64,000 nucleotides of DNA from positions 121,729,801 to 121,793,800 of the forward strand of contig NC_084663.1 in NCBI RefSeq assembly GCF_028389875.1. Reading direction: 5' to 3'. Shown piece after piece: positions 37,610-51,600 of the stretch. The DNA is from Rhea pennata (Eukaryota; Chordata; Aves; Rheiformes; Rheidae). The notes below the pieces were generated by a model. It searched no databases and was not told the origin of the DNA. It worked only from the letters and a program-made list of their open reading frames with translations. The translations under genes were made by a program, and so were the position numbers. Positions within the stretch are counted from its first letter, which is position 1. Each line of letters starts with the position of its first letter.

Positions 37610-37640
37610 TATATATATAAAAAGCATATTATATATGCTT
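37566..37640. repeat. (TA)n microsatellite and adjoining hairpin
   Basis: A TA tract at about 37566-37600, then ACACATATATATATATATA, then AAGCATAT-TAT-ATATGCTT (37622-37640), a perfect inverted repeat with 8-bp arms. The whole stretch can extrude as a cruciform. Confidence 0.93.
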
Positions 37641-40529
37641 TATATAATAAGCTATACTTAATGAAGGCATGTCATATGTACAATGTGAAGCATGTAACAG
37701 TAATTTGAGAATCTGAGTATTTTATTATTGGCAGTTGCAAACTTAAATGTTACTGAACCTCATTTTTAAATACTTATAATTTGTAATTGTAAAGTATTAA
37801 GCTGGCATTTCATTCACATTTCCGTGCAGCTTTTTATTTATTTATTTAAGAAAAAAGCAGCCATCTCATCACTGCCTCTAAGTGAGCACAGCTATATCAA
37901 TGGATACTTATAGCATAAAATCACATCAGTTGCATAATAATCCTTATAAAATGTGTATTATGGACAATTTCCTCATGATAACTGTCTTGAGATAGCCTCT
38001 GTTATAAGGATATGTTGTACTGAACACTGATCCTTTTGCAGAGTTGACAAGGGGCAACACAATATGTTTGGACAATTAGAAATAGAAAATAAAAGGGTAC
38101 TTATCTTTTCCTATGATGTTTTTTTTTTTTGTTTGTTTTTTTCCCTTTGTATTATTTTTCTCATTTACTTCTTCATTCTTTTCTCCTGCTCCTCTCCTAG
38201 TTTCTTTCTATTTTTCTGAGTGTTGCAAGCTTCTCACAAAAGCCTTGTAACTTTTAATGCTTTTCTTAAATGTTCATCTCTTGGAGCCATTTCAGCCATC
38301 ATATTTTTTAAAAGCAAGCTTCTTGGTTTTCAAGTCTACAGAGGCTGTATCAGGGAGAGCTGAAGATAAAACGAGAACCAGTGAACTCCTGACAGTGGTT
38401 GTGAACACTGCATTCAGTGAATTTAAAGATGGACAGCTGGAAGGCACAAGTTAGATCAAGAGTGATTTTTAGGTTACTTTCTTAATGGAACAAGATCATT
38501 GGTATGACCAGTGTGGTCATACCATGCAGGTATAAGTATATTTTGGGGTATACCCATGTGATTTAATTACATTTGAACCCACTGACTTACAGCAATACCA
38601 CATTAAAGCTGTCAAAAATAATTTAGTTCCCATAACTTTCATGACAATAAGTAGTTGAGTAGAAAAGAGGTATTGTGCATCCATTGAATGATGGAAAGTC
38701 TGTATCATGAGCTTAGGCAACAGGGAGTTCACTGGCTGAAGAGACTCCTTATGGACACCACCACTTCAGAAGTTTCAGTCAAAGCCTGCACTTGCTTAGA
38801 CCCCAAAATTAATCAAATATGAGGCACAAATCAGTAGGAAGCCAGGCTTTCTTAATTCCAGTGCTTGAGAATCGCATGCTTTAAGATTGAGGAAGCTAAA
38901 ACATATTTATATTATGAAAAGAGAAAGAGACTGAGGAGAATAAAGGATGGAAGAAGTTATAAAGTTATAAAGCTGACCAAGAGGTAGGATTACTGGGGCC
39001 AAGGGAAGACAGCAGAAGAGAAATTTCTGCACCTGTTGTTGGGGAAGAAGCTGGGGAAGAAGCAAAAGAAGGAAAATCAAAGCAAAGAGAGAAAGGAAAA
39101 ATCAAGCTGTGAAAGGCACCCAGAAAGGCTGTGAGGATAACTGAGAGAAGGGATTGAATAGGAACTAAATTAGTTTGAATTTAATCTCCTCTTTTACAGA
39201 CAAAATCACTGAACGCCTGTCCAAAGAAGTGCAGGCAAGCCAGAAGGAGAACAAAGGGTTTGCAAAGTGAATCAAATTTGAGGAAGAGGCTGGTCCAGGC
39301 ATGGGAACCAGTTAATATGAAGAACTGTTTAGTGAATGTGTCAGAGATAACGAGAAAAAAGTGGTAGTAGAAGTCTCTTTGACTATAGGTATTCTATTAG
39401 AGATGTTATATAGTACGAGAGCTGAAATAGAGAATCTTGTGAGTAAGACAAAGTAAGAATTGTATTATTCAATTTTTTTAAGTTATTCACAAGAACTTTC
39501 AGACCTGATCCACACATGTGAACACTTTGGACTGGCACAGTTCATTTTCTGTCCTATTCTCTTTGCAAGAGGTACAAGTTCTTTGCATACTCATGAGCCT
39601 TGTATCCATGTGGTTCTGACCGTGTAGGGGAAAATGGCTAGAAAAGGAACTCTTGAACAAGGCTTCAAGTGGTCCAGTGAGAGGATGAAATGACTGTTTG
39701 TGACTGGAGAAATGGTGGCAGTATGCACAGAGCGACTATATTCCTGGAAACCTAGAGCAACTGTACCAGCTAAGCAGGGTCTTGACACAGTAGTTATACC
39801 CAGAGGACTGAAGACAGACCTGGCTTGCAGTAACATTTATTTAGCCATTTGTTTTAATAGCAAGATCTTTTTCAAGTGGCCTGGTCCTGGAAAGTGTTAT
39901 ATAAAATAAATCAGAGAGTTTTCTGCTGTTAAACCAACAGAAAGACGGGGATGGATCTTGAAAAACACAAGGCATTTCTAGTATGTGGAGGCACAGGATA
40001 ATCAAGTACATTTCCCACCTCTATTCTGCAGAAGGGCTACAAAGTCTGGAACAAAACCCATTTTTGTTTTGAGCTGAGTTTCCTAAGGAGAGGAGACTTT
40101 CTGTCCATCAGCTTCTTCATCCCCTTGATGCCTTTTGCATCAAAGCCTGCTTGGCAAAGAGGGGAGGCTGCTAAGATGTTAAGGTTCCTCCAGTGTCATG
40201 AGAACGGGCAGCAAAGAGATCATCTCAGTGAACCCACTGAAAGATGTAAATTCAAACCCTTTTTACACGCTACAGAATCTATAAAGAGGGAAACTCTAAA
40301 TGCTCCACAAGACAAAAATCACAAAGCCACAAGGCAAACATCTGCCATAAATCACACTTTCCTACTGCCCTGCTTTTCTTACTACTTACTTAAGAATTCA
40401 GTTTAGGTAAACATACTTAATGCTAATGAAATGGGAGTAAAAGCTACCATGGAGTACTGCTTTACTGAATGAGATCTGTGACCAGCACCTTCTCCTTTAC
40501 TATTTCTTGAGGGTGGTCAGCACTGGAAG

Positions 40530-42620
40530 GTGGGATCCTGCGGGGCTGTGGGCGTGCTGGCTCCGTCGCCCCATTAAGGGAGTCTGCAAAGGGACCCGTG
40601 TCAGGAGGAAACTTGGGAGCAGGAGGGCAGGCGAGGAAGGGGCATGCTTCAGGATCCCAGCAGCGGAAGGGGCCTGTGGGAGTCACGAAGGCCCGTCCAT
40701 GTGCAAGCGCCGGGTGCTTGCCCCGGCCCCGGCCCGTGGGCAGGTGCAGGGCTTCCCTCCTCTGAACGCGAACTCCTCTGCCCAGCCTTAGGCGGGATAT
40801 AATCCGCTCCCGGAGCTGCACCGCGACGCCGGCTCTTGGCTTGGGGACACCAGCTGCTGCCCTGCCACAAATGGCAAGCCTAAGGGGAAACCTCGCTCTG
40901 GCTCCCTCAGGAAGGGCTCTGGCGAGGGTCTCCGAGCCCTTCGGGGAGCCCTACCGGGATGACCGGGCCCCAGCTCGCGGGGTCCCCAAGGAGAAGGAGG
41001 CGGCTCGGGACCCCGTCACCCTCCAGGCCCCGGGGCCTTCCCGCCGGGCTGGGCGCCCGGCTGCGGCCTCGCTGGCCGAGGCCGGCCCCCCGCAGCCCCT
41101 GCGACCCTGCCCGTGTCCCCGGGGAAGGGCAGCACCCCGGCTGGGGGCCGCTGTGGGCGGTGCTGCGGCGCCGCCCGGCCCGGGGCACCGGGCGCCGGAC
41201 GCGGCGAGGCGGCGGGGGGCGCCCCCGCGCCGCCTCCCCGCCCCCTCCTCCGCGGCTATCGCCGTCCCCCCCCTGCCGCGCCGCTTGGTATCTTCCTCCT
41301 CCCCTCCCCCCCCAGGAGGTGGTTTCACCCCCCCACCCCGAGCCGGGGGAGGGCCGCGCTCGGGAAGGCCCCGCCCCCTCGTGCATATTCATGAGGAGTG
41401 AGCCCGGGCGCGCGGACGTAAGGCGGTGGCGTGCGGCCGCCCCGCCCCGCCGCCTCGGCGGGCGCCGCGGTGGGCGTGCCCTGCGAAGGCGCGCGCCCCG
41501 CCCCCCGCGGTGAATATTGATGAGGCGTGATGCGCGGCGTGGTGTCGTATCGGGTGGCGCGGCCGGCGATTGGCCGGGTGCGTGTGTGCGCGGTGACGCG
41601 TGTCGCGGCGGTGCGGGTCCCGATTGCTGCAGCCGCTTGTCAGTGTGACGAAGATTGGCACCCAGGTAAGCGCTGTCACTCAAACCCGCTCCCAGCCAGC
41701 CAGCCAGCCATCCATCACGGCGCGCCCGCCGCCGCCGGCCGCCCGGGCCCGGCCGCACCACCAGACCGGGGGTGGCGGGGGGGCGAGCCCGGCACACGGA
41801 ACAGCGGGGCGGGGGGGGGTACCCGCACTGCAACTAGCCCAGAGGGGGGTTAGGGGCGGCGGCGGGCAGGCGCGGGAAGGGGAGGGGAGGGGGAGCGAGG
41901 AAATTTCTGGAACAGCCGCCGTCTAACCGTTGTCTTTGTGGGCGCGCGGGCGGGCAGGCGGGGGCGCGCGCGCGCCGCGGGCCGGGCGCCGCGGGGCGCG
42001 CGCGGGCGCGCGTAGGAAAGGGAAGGGAGCCGGGGCGAGCGGGACAGCTGTTGGGCGCCGCGCGGAGGGGACGCGGCGGCGGCGGGGCGGGGGCGGGACG
42101 GGGGCGACGGGAGGGAGCCGGCGCGGTGTTTAAAGGGCCAGCGCCGCGCTCGGAGGCATTCGCGGAAGGGGTGGGGGAAGAAGGCAAGGCGGAGCGGAGA
42201 GCCCGGGTGGGCGATGGCGGCGGCGGCTCCGCGGAGTCCTCCTCGCCCCCTCCTCCCGCAGCTCCCCCCCACTCCCCGTGCCTCCGCGCTGCTTTGCCAG
42301 GCGCTGGCGACCCGGCTCTGCCCCGCGGAGCCCAGCCCAGCCCAGCCCGCGAAGCCCTCGGCTGTGGCGGAGATAAAACTGCCGCGGCAGCTGCTGCTGC
42401 CGCCGTTGCCGCCTCCCCTCCGCACCTGCCCCGGCCCCGCCGCGGGCGCGCGGCCATCGCCGCGGCCCGGCCCGGCCCGGGGTGGGGAGGGGGCGGTGGG
42501 CTGCAGACGGCCGTTGGCCGCTGCTGCGCGCAGACCTGGTGCCCGGCGGCGGGGGGGCGGTGCCGCCCGGCCCCGGGGTCGCCGCGACTCTGCTGCTTTT
42601 CCTCTCTTTCATAGAAAGCA
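40530..42620 (+). promoter_or_regulatory. PKNOX1: PKNOX1 CpG-island promoter
   Basis: About 2 kb of very GC-rich, CpG-dense DNA with several GC boxes (CCGCCCC), an inverted CCAAT box (GATTGGCC, ATTGG at 41569-41573) about 95 bp upstream of the exon 1 donor, and two near-identical modules at 41382-41401 and 41511-41530. No TATA box. Long open frames on both strands here are products of GC content. The exact transcription start is not visible. Confidence 0.8.
41600..41665 (+). other. PKNOX1: PKNOX1 non-coding exon 1 (3' end defined, 5' end unknown)
   Basis: The sequence ending GAAGATTGGCACCCAG|GTAAGC has a strong donor inside the CpG island and is followed by no coding potential, as expected of the non-coding first exon of PKNOX1. 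Its 3' end at 41665 is well supported; the start given is only a nominal value. Confidence 0.65.
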
Positions 42621-45600
42621 AATTCTGTTAGTGGCAGGCGCTTGGGGCAGCGTGTGCAGTGCTCGTGCGGGGTGGTTCCTTTTTTTTTTCCAACAGCCCC
42701 CCATTTTTTTTTCTCTTTTATGATGTGACCTCATTGTCTCTTGGCTCGATTGAGTGTAGAAGCTTCTTGACACCTAGACCGAGGCTTCCTTAGTGTTTAC
42801 GCTGCCGCAATTAGGAGCTGAAACTTGACATTGCCCAGAGGCCCTATTTATGATGTGTGTAAACAATAATAAATCAAGTACTGGTTTTATCCTGAAATAT
42901 TGCCTCAATTAGCGACATGTCCAGGGTCTCCGTGGAGGAGTCGATAGCGTTCCCTCATTCCCATAACACCATCTGTATGGCCCAGAGTTCATCAATTAAA
43001 ACTATAAGTGGTTAACGCTTCTGTGTGATACTTTTCTGTGTAGTTTATCTGTCCTGTTGTATTATTTTTTTTAATATTTTTGATGTAAGTGGGAATATAC
43101 CATGTCATTTTGGATTTAACAGTATTCTTATCTGCAGCTGCAGTTTGTGACCCCTTTTTAGTTAGTTACGTCTAAGTAAATGATTAATGTGGTTTGGGGG
43201 AAGGAGAATGAATCTCTAGATCTGGTTAGATACGCTTATAAATTATGGTTTTGCTCTGCTATGAATTACTTTCTTGGTGTATGTAGTTAAGTGCTGTCCA
43301 GGCAAGATAAATTTTTGTCCTTGTTCCTATTTGGAACATGATGTGTATGTTCCATTTACTAGATCACTGAAATAGAGAGCATGGACCATATGTTCTGGTT
43401 TGTAGATGTTGAAGAACACTTGAGCCAGCATCCTGTGGAGAATAGGGGGGAGGGTTAAGGTCATTTTCTGTGTATGCTAAAAGTCTCAGCTGATTGAAGA
43501 AGTCTCTTCACAAAATCGTGCCAGTTTATAATGTGCCAGTTCATAATGCTGCTTAGAATATTCTTCAGGAGGAAGAAAATGGTCTGCACATTTTTTTTTT
43601 TTAACCAATTTAGTTTTCTGGATTAGGGAAACTGTAAAGACTCTAGCATAGTAAATGCGTGTATCTGACTCTCATCCATACTAGGAATACATCAAAGGTT
43701 TTTCCCTTTCCTGCATGGGGTATAAATTGTCCACAATTTGCGTATGCTTTGGTGTTGCATTGCTTTAATTATATATATGTGGTTAAAGTGATAAAGCTGC
43801 ACATAGGGAAGTGCTGGAATCGTGTAATCCATGTTAGCTACATGTACATATTTTATGAATTATACTGAACTAGGAAGCAAATTGCTGTGATTGTGTCAGA
43901 AATCTTCCTATACATTTGTGGACTTTGTCATCACTAGGATATAAAGCAACAACAAATCTATTTTGGATGCTTTTTCTAGGTGGTTCTATAAAATAAATGT
44001 ACAATTGCAGAATTACCGTTTCCTGAATTTGTGCCTTGCCATATAGAGTCATTAAGATTTCAAAAACTCTGGAGAAACAAAAAAATTCACGTGTATTCAG
44101 TCTGAAGGAACAATTGCATACTTTTTAGAGTGCTTTTTATTATTATTTTTATTATCCAAGTAAATGTATATTTTCAGTGTAGAGTGTTACCGATTTATGT
44201 ATTTTTTTGTCATCTTATGATTAAAGTATCACATGAAAACTTCAGTGTAGGTTTCATGGTGATTTCTTAACATAAGCTTCAATTGTGTGAATAGCTAGAT
44301 GCATAACCCCTTTTAGTTCACTTGCAGGATAAACACAGTATGGTTTAGAGGATATTTCGCTGCACTGAGACTTGAATGACTGATTTTATTCATTTTCATT
44401 GATCTGCTGAGTGATCTTTTTGGAGGGGAGCATGTATTTTGGCGGTACAAATTGAGTAAATATACGTGTCTCATCTGAAGTGGATCTTATTTTTTAGCTA
44501 AAGCGGTTTGTTGAACTGGAAGTGACCTTGTTACCATTTCATATGTCCTAATAAGAGATTTAAGAACTCTTAAAGTTCTATGTATGTTACCGCTACATGT
44601 TGTTTGTTTGTTTTTTAATTTGAAAGCTTCACTTTGGCATGTCAAAAGTTAGTTTACTTGTTTTCTGTAATATCAAAGACAGAACTTATAGCTTTTATTT
44701 GTATTGTTTTTCAAGCTAGATAGCACTTTAAAGATGTGGGTTCATTTTTTAAAGTATTCATATTTAAAAATAACATTTTAAAACTGAGCCTTTGCAGTTT
44801 TCCATTAGTGAAACAAAAAGGAGTTTAGCGTGAAGAAAATAGAAATCTTAATTCTAAATACTTGAGTCTTATAAAATGGATATGTATCTGTTAGATGCTG
44901 TATTTTATTTTTAAGTTTTGCTTTCAGACAGTATTTTTTTCCTGCCTTGCTTTATCTGTACTGTAAATGCAGTGCTGCAATGTAATAATTCTGATTGTGA
45001 GTATAGCAAAATTAGAAGTGTTTAAAAGCATTTTAATTTCTTGGAAGAGAATAATTCTTTCACTGTTACTAAATCACGTACTAGCAGCCAAGTGTGAATG
45101 ATCCAGAGAACCAGTTTTGTGATAGTGGAACTGCTTGTTCTCATCGCCCTGTTAATGCTCTGAATGAAAGGAGATGTAGTCCAGAATGTCTTTCAGAATA
45201 TTATTTAGTGATACGGTAACCAAATAATACTTTTGCAGAAAGCACATGTGAGAATTTACAATGAAGTTGGTTCATATCTTTACTTTGGTGTAAGTAAGAC
45301 TGAATTTGTTTTGTTTTTTGTATAAAATGCAAAATTCCAGAAATGTTACTTCTCTCTTGCAACAGCTAGTTGTTTCAGTCTCGCTTGTTACAAGAGTCTG
45401 TGGATTTACAAATGCTAAGTCTTCCAGGGGATTATTTTACTACTGCTTATACTGTATAAAATGCAAATCAACTTACTGCTCTTCTAAGAAGAGAATTCCA
45501 AGAGCAAGAAAAGAGCTGCAGATAGAATTCTTTCCTTCACTTACTTGCTGCCAGATGTTACTAAAACATTTTACTCAGCCCATGATAGCTCTCCCTAACA

Positions 45601-48600
45601 TAATTGCATGTTGCTAAAGTAGTGGAGTTTCTTCACTTCATTCAATAATACCATTATCTGTGATTACATAGTGTGTTACCATAGAAGTGACTTCATGTCA
45701 TAACTATAGCATATTGATGTTGTCAGACACAACCAGAAGTGGGGGGTAGAAAATAAAAGTAATGATGCTAGGAATCTGGAAAGATCAATCTTCTGTTAAT
45801 GGAGCATTGTCATGCTATTATAAAGTGAGTAAAGGGCAGTAGCTTGGTTTCTCTTCCAGCAGTTTGGAGATTACTAAGGTCATGTGTCTTACTGAAGAAT
45901 AGAAAGGAAGTCAGTGTTAGAAGTGGAAATAAAACTTAGGCCTGCTTGCCTTCACATACTTGCTTATCAGTCTTCAAACAAGCACTTGGGTTTTGTTTTT
46001 ATTTTTTTAGTGTAGCAACTACTCTAGGCCATGATGTTCTTACTTTATATACATATATGTATAAAACACCTATTTGCTTTAAAACAGGAAGGCCATTTAA
46101 ATATATTAACTGTCAAAAGGTGATTTTAGAAAATGGGAGAGAAATGACTGATATAACTGCCCCTTAAGCTCATACACTGATAGTGCTGTACCTGTCATCT
46201 GCGCTTGGCAGTAAATTCAAGCAAAAAAAATAGAATATGGCAACATACTACTGGTGTACTAAAATAGGGGTCAATTTTTATACCACCAAATTTTATTTCG
46301 CTTTGTTTTGGAGTATTTGGAATTGTCTCTCTTTTTTTTTTCTTGAGGACATAGGGAATTAAAAACAAAATCTGTCTATACTTTACATCCTGCTTAACAT
46401 TTTTCAAATTACGTAGTACAAGAAACAAAGGGAAAAGGGTATTGTAATATTTCCTTTTGCAAAATAAAGTCCAAGTCTTTCATATTTATTTTCCAAAGAA
46501 ACAGAGGGGGATTATAAAACAAAAAAATGGAGCTTATACATGTATAAACATGCGTGGAGAATAGGAGGATGAAAATGTGTGTTGCTTTTTCTACGTATGT
46601 TTTATTACTGAATAAGCTGAACTTCCAGGTCAGTCTTTGATCACTAAATTCAAACATATTCTAGGCCATAAAAGTAGTAATACCAAGAGTAAGGTTACTT
46701 GGTTATTTTTTCTTTTAAGATGTTGTTTTCAGTTGCTTATATCTTACGCATCATGGCAAATTTCAGTATGACTATGCTTGAGCAGGGTTATTCCGGAAAG
46801 TTTAAGCTAAAATGATTCAGCATTTTGAAAATTGACATTAAGAGAAAGTAAATACGTTAATTTTAAGGGAGGAAAGATGTTTGATTGGTTTATTTAAAGA
46901 AATATCTGCACTTGAGATGTAGAACTTAGAAATGCAGAGAAGAGGAAGAGCATATGGCTGTTTCTAGAAAAACCTTAACAAATTAAAAACGCTTGAAAAA
47001 CTGGTTCATGCATGTTACTAGGCAAATATTTATTAACTAAATTATCTGCATATTCCATATAACGTGAGTATCTTCCTGTCTGTTGGTCCTTGCATGTCAC
47101 CTGACTGTGCAGTCATCATCTGGACCAAGTAGTTAAGCATGATGCATCACACAGAAGTAGGTGATGGGTAAGTGTAATCCTAAATAGTTTTTCTTTAGTT
47201 GTGCTTCTCCGCCAACCTGAGTGTTGGGATGAAGATGGATGTTGAGGGAAGAGGTGGGGATGGTAATTGAAGCTGTGTGGAAATGCAGTAGGTCCAGAAG
47301 CCTGAAAAAGATGGTACTAGCAAAATTAGTAACTGGTCAGAAGCAGAGGCAATGAGAGAAGGCAAGAGCTGAGAAGGAAAACAAGCTGAACATTCATGTG
47401 GAAGGAACAACAGGAAGGAATGGTGCAAGACTGAGCAGCACAAGGATATGGATAGGGAAAACGCGAGCATGAAGAGCAATGGCAGCAGGAACAGAAGAGT
47501 GTATAATGCAAAACATTTTCCATGCGAAAAATAATTGAAGTAATTGCTTCTGGTTCACCATTGCTTTACTGTTTACCAAATAACTGTGGACAATGTAGCA
47601 GGGGAAAGGAAGAATTTTTAATTAATTAAAAATTTTTTTGAAAAGAAAATTAAGAATTTGTGTTAAGGCCTAAACAGCACAGCAAAATAAAGTTTGTGTT
47701 TGACCGAATTGTAGAGTCAAAAAAAAGAAATGATGATGGAAAAGTCAGTCACCAAATGGAATCAGATTTCACAAAGGAGAGGTGTAGGAGCACCAATGCT
47801 TTGTCATTTTAGTTTATTTATTTAGTCCAAGTTAATGACTGGATAATTCAGAGGCTCCAAAGTCAATTCAAAAAGTATTCCGAAATTGAGAAGGTCATCA
47901 AAACAAAATCATTGACAACAAAACATATTAATCTTGATGAAATGTTTAAATATAGAGAGATTTTTTGTAAGTATTTGGCATCTTAAGCGTATTTTAAATG
48001 CAGGTATTAGTAGACTAAAACTGTTCTTTTTTCCTTTAATTGCTTGTTGATGTCATTAGGACAATTTGCCATAGAAAGAATCATTCAAAGTTTCTGAAAT
48101 TTTTAAATAAAAATGTTGAAAGACATGAATATAAACAAATAATATTTTACGTAAACTATTTGCTAACACTGAATTATTTAATAACAATAAAGCCTAGGGA
48201 GATAGGTGCTCATTTGGTGTCTTCTTTATGAAAATAACTGCAAAATGTTAAGCACAAAACAAGATTCATTTTGATCACATTTTGTTGGGAGTTGATACAA
48301 ATCAGATTAAAATTGAATTTCATGTTGCTTTGCTTAAATTCATTTGGAAGGGTAAGATAAAATGAGTGCCTCTCTCCCAGAATAAGAGATCCACATAGAA
48401 GTTTATGTGGACTTTCTTTAGGCTTAAATAGCAGAACAGAATCATGTGTCTAGCATACATACAAACCTGTTGTTTATCCACATGAAAAGTCTTGGGGAAA
48501 TATGGGAGGAGAAGTTTAGGATTTTTTTTTATCTTGAACATTTTTTTATGAAATTTTATTTGAAAAAGTAATCAGGAAAGTCATACCAGAATGAATTCTA

Positions 48601-51600
48601 GCAATGCAATTGTTAATGTGTCCCCTCTGTTAATGTCTATTTTTTTTAATAATCTTTCTAATACAGTCCCTTTATCAGTATAATAGCAAGTTAAGTACTA
48701 AATAGTTTTTTTGATTTTTGGAGCCTATTGGTTAGATCGTGAGAAAAAATACTACTCTGTTCTGCCATAAGCAGGTATGTTTGAGGAATCATGATGTGTG
48801 TTCTAGGGTTCATAGGCAAGAACCGTAGAACTTCAGTTTGCAGTGTTGAGAATACAGGGAAAAAATAGCTAAAGGAATCTTCATTTACTGTGTGGGCATT
48901 GGGAATTGATGAGAGAGTGATGGGAAGTATTTCTGCTCCATAATACTCTAAAACCTTACCAGTTTTGGAGCAATTAGAGAATTGCTTTCTCCCATGTTTT
49001 GTTTTCCCTTTTTAACCAAAATTTCTTTCTAGTCCCTTTGTTCCTTACTACTACTTCATGGAGTTAATAAAGCAGCATCAGATTACTGAGGTGCTGTAGG
49101 AAGTTTCTTGAATTTGAGAATCTTTTGATGATTGCAAGAATGAGATTTTAATTCTCCAGATGGTAGGAAAACAACGTCAGGGTTTCCTTCTGCAGTGCTA
49201 TGAGTTACCTGGAGCGCGGATATGAGGTGACATTCTTTTGTCACTAGATGGGCTAGGATTTCTCATCTTGATAAGGCTCTTTTTTGTTTTTAGATCTTTG
49301 GTTTGTAGGACAGGGTCTTTCTATAGCAGATGTCATCCATAAATCTTTTTGTTAAGAAGCACTGTGGTAAATTGGAGATTAAAGAAACATGATGATGCAT
49401 GCTCTCCAAGAAATCCGTTGATGTAAGCAGAAAGCTATGATATGCATACTTTATATGGCTTCTTATCAAATGGAGTGGCTTGTAAAAAGGATGATAAAGA
49501 TTAGTGTAATAACAAAACAATGCGTATAGCATTGGAGAGATCTTGCTGAGTAAGTCAGTGTCGCATAGTGTATGTTCAAAATTCCACTGGTAAAGAAAGT
49601 TAATGACAGGTATTAATGTAGCTTGTATATTTGAAGAAATTCAATGTTAGCAGTGGATTTTAATTTATTTTCAGTTTCTTTAATACGCAATTCTTTTTTA
49701 AATTTAATCTCATATTTGTCTTGATTAATTTATAAATTACTTGATTGCATCACCAAGCAGTAAAGGGAAAACACAAAGTAAATTTTACTCCAATAGAGTA
49801 TCATGTTTGTGACTTTCTTAGGGCTTGTCTCCTAGGGAAGCTGACAGCATAGCTGTTATATAATAACTATTTAGCTCTGTCTGTGTAGTGTAACTCCTTG
49901 AGGCTGGTTTAATATTCCTAAATAAGAGCATCATGATTTTAAAAGTGTATTTCTAAATAATGACTGTACATCATAAGTACATAAGATAGAGGAAATGAAA
50001 GCCACTTTGATGCTGAATAAGAAGGATTGCATTCCCATTCAGCACAATTATGTGTATATCAACTTCACATTAGCTTATATGTCTTAATTTTACTGAATGT
50101 ATCTTTGTAGGCAAGTTGGTGGAGATAGGCATCCATTGCAACAAATGTTGAATGAATCTCTGATGACATATTATCATATATACTCTACATATCGCTTCAT
50201 TATTACTTTCTGAAGCCATGAAAATAGAATTTTTTTAAAGTAAATATTTGTATATATGAGCATGTGCGTAAGTCTCTCTCTTTTTTTTTTTTTTCTTAGA
50301 AGCTGACATGTGAAATGAGAGAATGACTGAACAGAGAGTTCCTTCTTATTTGACCAAACGAGGTCATATCTTACTTTATAGTGAAAACTTCAGTCGTTAC
50401 TTCCAAGTAACGAAGAAAGCTGTCACTGGTTATGGTTTCATAGTTAGGTATCTTCTTCATGATGGAAACATGGCTTTAAAGCTTGTCTATAAGGGGGATA
50501 AAAGGAAAAAGAATTGGCAATATTAATTTCAAGTCTAGGCTCCACAGTGCCTTGGTAAAGATAATATCTCCATCCTTACATAGGTGTATCTGCTTCTCTT
50601 GACCCCCACTAAGGTATGTGGGAGGGCATAACCTGCAAAGTCAGATCTTTGTTTTCTTGTCTGATATGTTTTAGGGTAGACATTGTTGTGTTAATTGTGT
50701 CAGGTGTCTTTTGGAAGAAGGCATTGCACTTACTACAATGTCCTCTGGTTCCTTCTCAGCCAAAGCCTTTCCTTTGTAGCATCTTTCACATGGCCCTGCA
50801 TTTCTTTAGTACTTCTCACTTTCTGCCCTTGGTGTCTCATACAACAAGGTCTAGAATTTAGCCTATTTCCAGAGCTTCTGGTGACGGCTTTTTAGGCAAG
50901 GGCTGTTTTCTTCTGTAGACCTGAAATATTTTGAGTAGTCGGAGCTGGCAGCAGTGGCACTCACTATCAGATCTTTCCTACAGCTGCTTCTGAATGAAGG
51001 AAATAGGTTTTTTCAGATTACAAAGACAAAGTAGTCATCCTTTATAGCAGTGATCTGAGCACAGGCAAGGAACGGACAACCTCTGTTTATCTGGATATGA
51101 TTAATGTTTGGAAGATTTTGTGAAATGAGAGGTCCTTTATTTGGAAATTGCCCAGTAAGTTGAGGTAGGTGAAAATAAGTATCAAAATTAGAGATGATAA
51201 ATAGTCTGGGAAGAAGGAAATAAGAGATATATCACCTCTTGGGAGAGAATTAAGAAGCTCCGAAAATGAGAGAGCTCATTCTTTGGGGACATAGATCTTT
51301 GACAGTTGAAGAGAAAATGGTAAGAACTAATGTGTCAACTTGAAGACTTTGAGGCTTCAAAACCAGATGTATCAGGTCAGACTGAAACTCCTTCTAGCTC
51401 AATATTACATCTCTAACCAATGACTAAAGCAATATACTGCCTGTAACTCTCCAAACTCTCTGCCAAACCCTCCAGCTTGAGGGTTTCATGAGCCTGAGAT
51501 AGCACTGATGTGTAATATCCCTTAACATTTTGTTTCTCTGGGAGCTGGTCAAAAAAACTCCAAAAAACTCATTGCTTCTATACTACACATAGTTAAACTT

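Larger units (their letters stand above)
21551..40530. other. Intergenic region NDUFV3-PKNOX1 (gap description)
   Basis: About 19 kb without a gene I can support. It holds three CR1 fragments (listed separately), microsatellites (TG)n and (TA)n, several poly-A and poly-T runs, and a G20 tract. The 28993-29280 stretch has an open frame of 95 codons without recognisable homology. The 29715-29940 stretch is locally richer in CpG and ends in TCG|GTAAGT, which could be an unannotated non-coding exon; this is weak. Confidence 0.6.

Noticed and set aside
40907-41833. 308-codon ORF on the minus strand and other long frames in the PKNOX1 CpG island (for example 41834-42457)
   Set aside because: Arg/Pro/Gly/Ala-only products with overlapping frames on both strands are a result of few stop codons at very high GC.
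50323-50526. 67-codon ORF after a T-rich AG in PKNOX1 intron 1, considered as an alternative exon
   Set aside because: No good donor at its end and no resemblance to PKNOX1 or other proteins.
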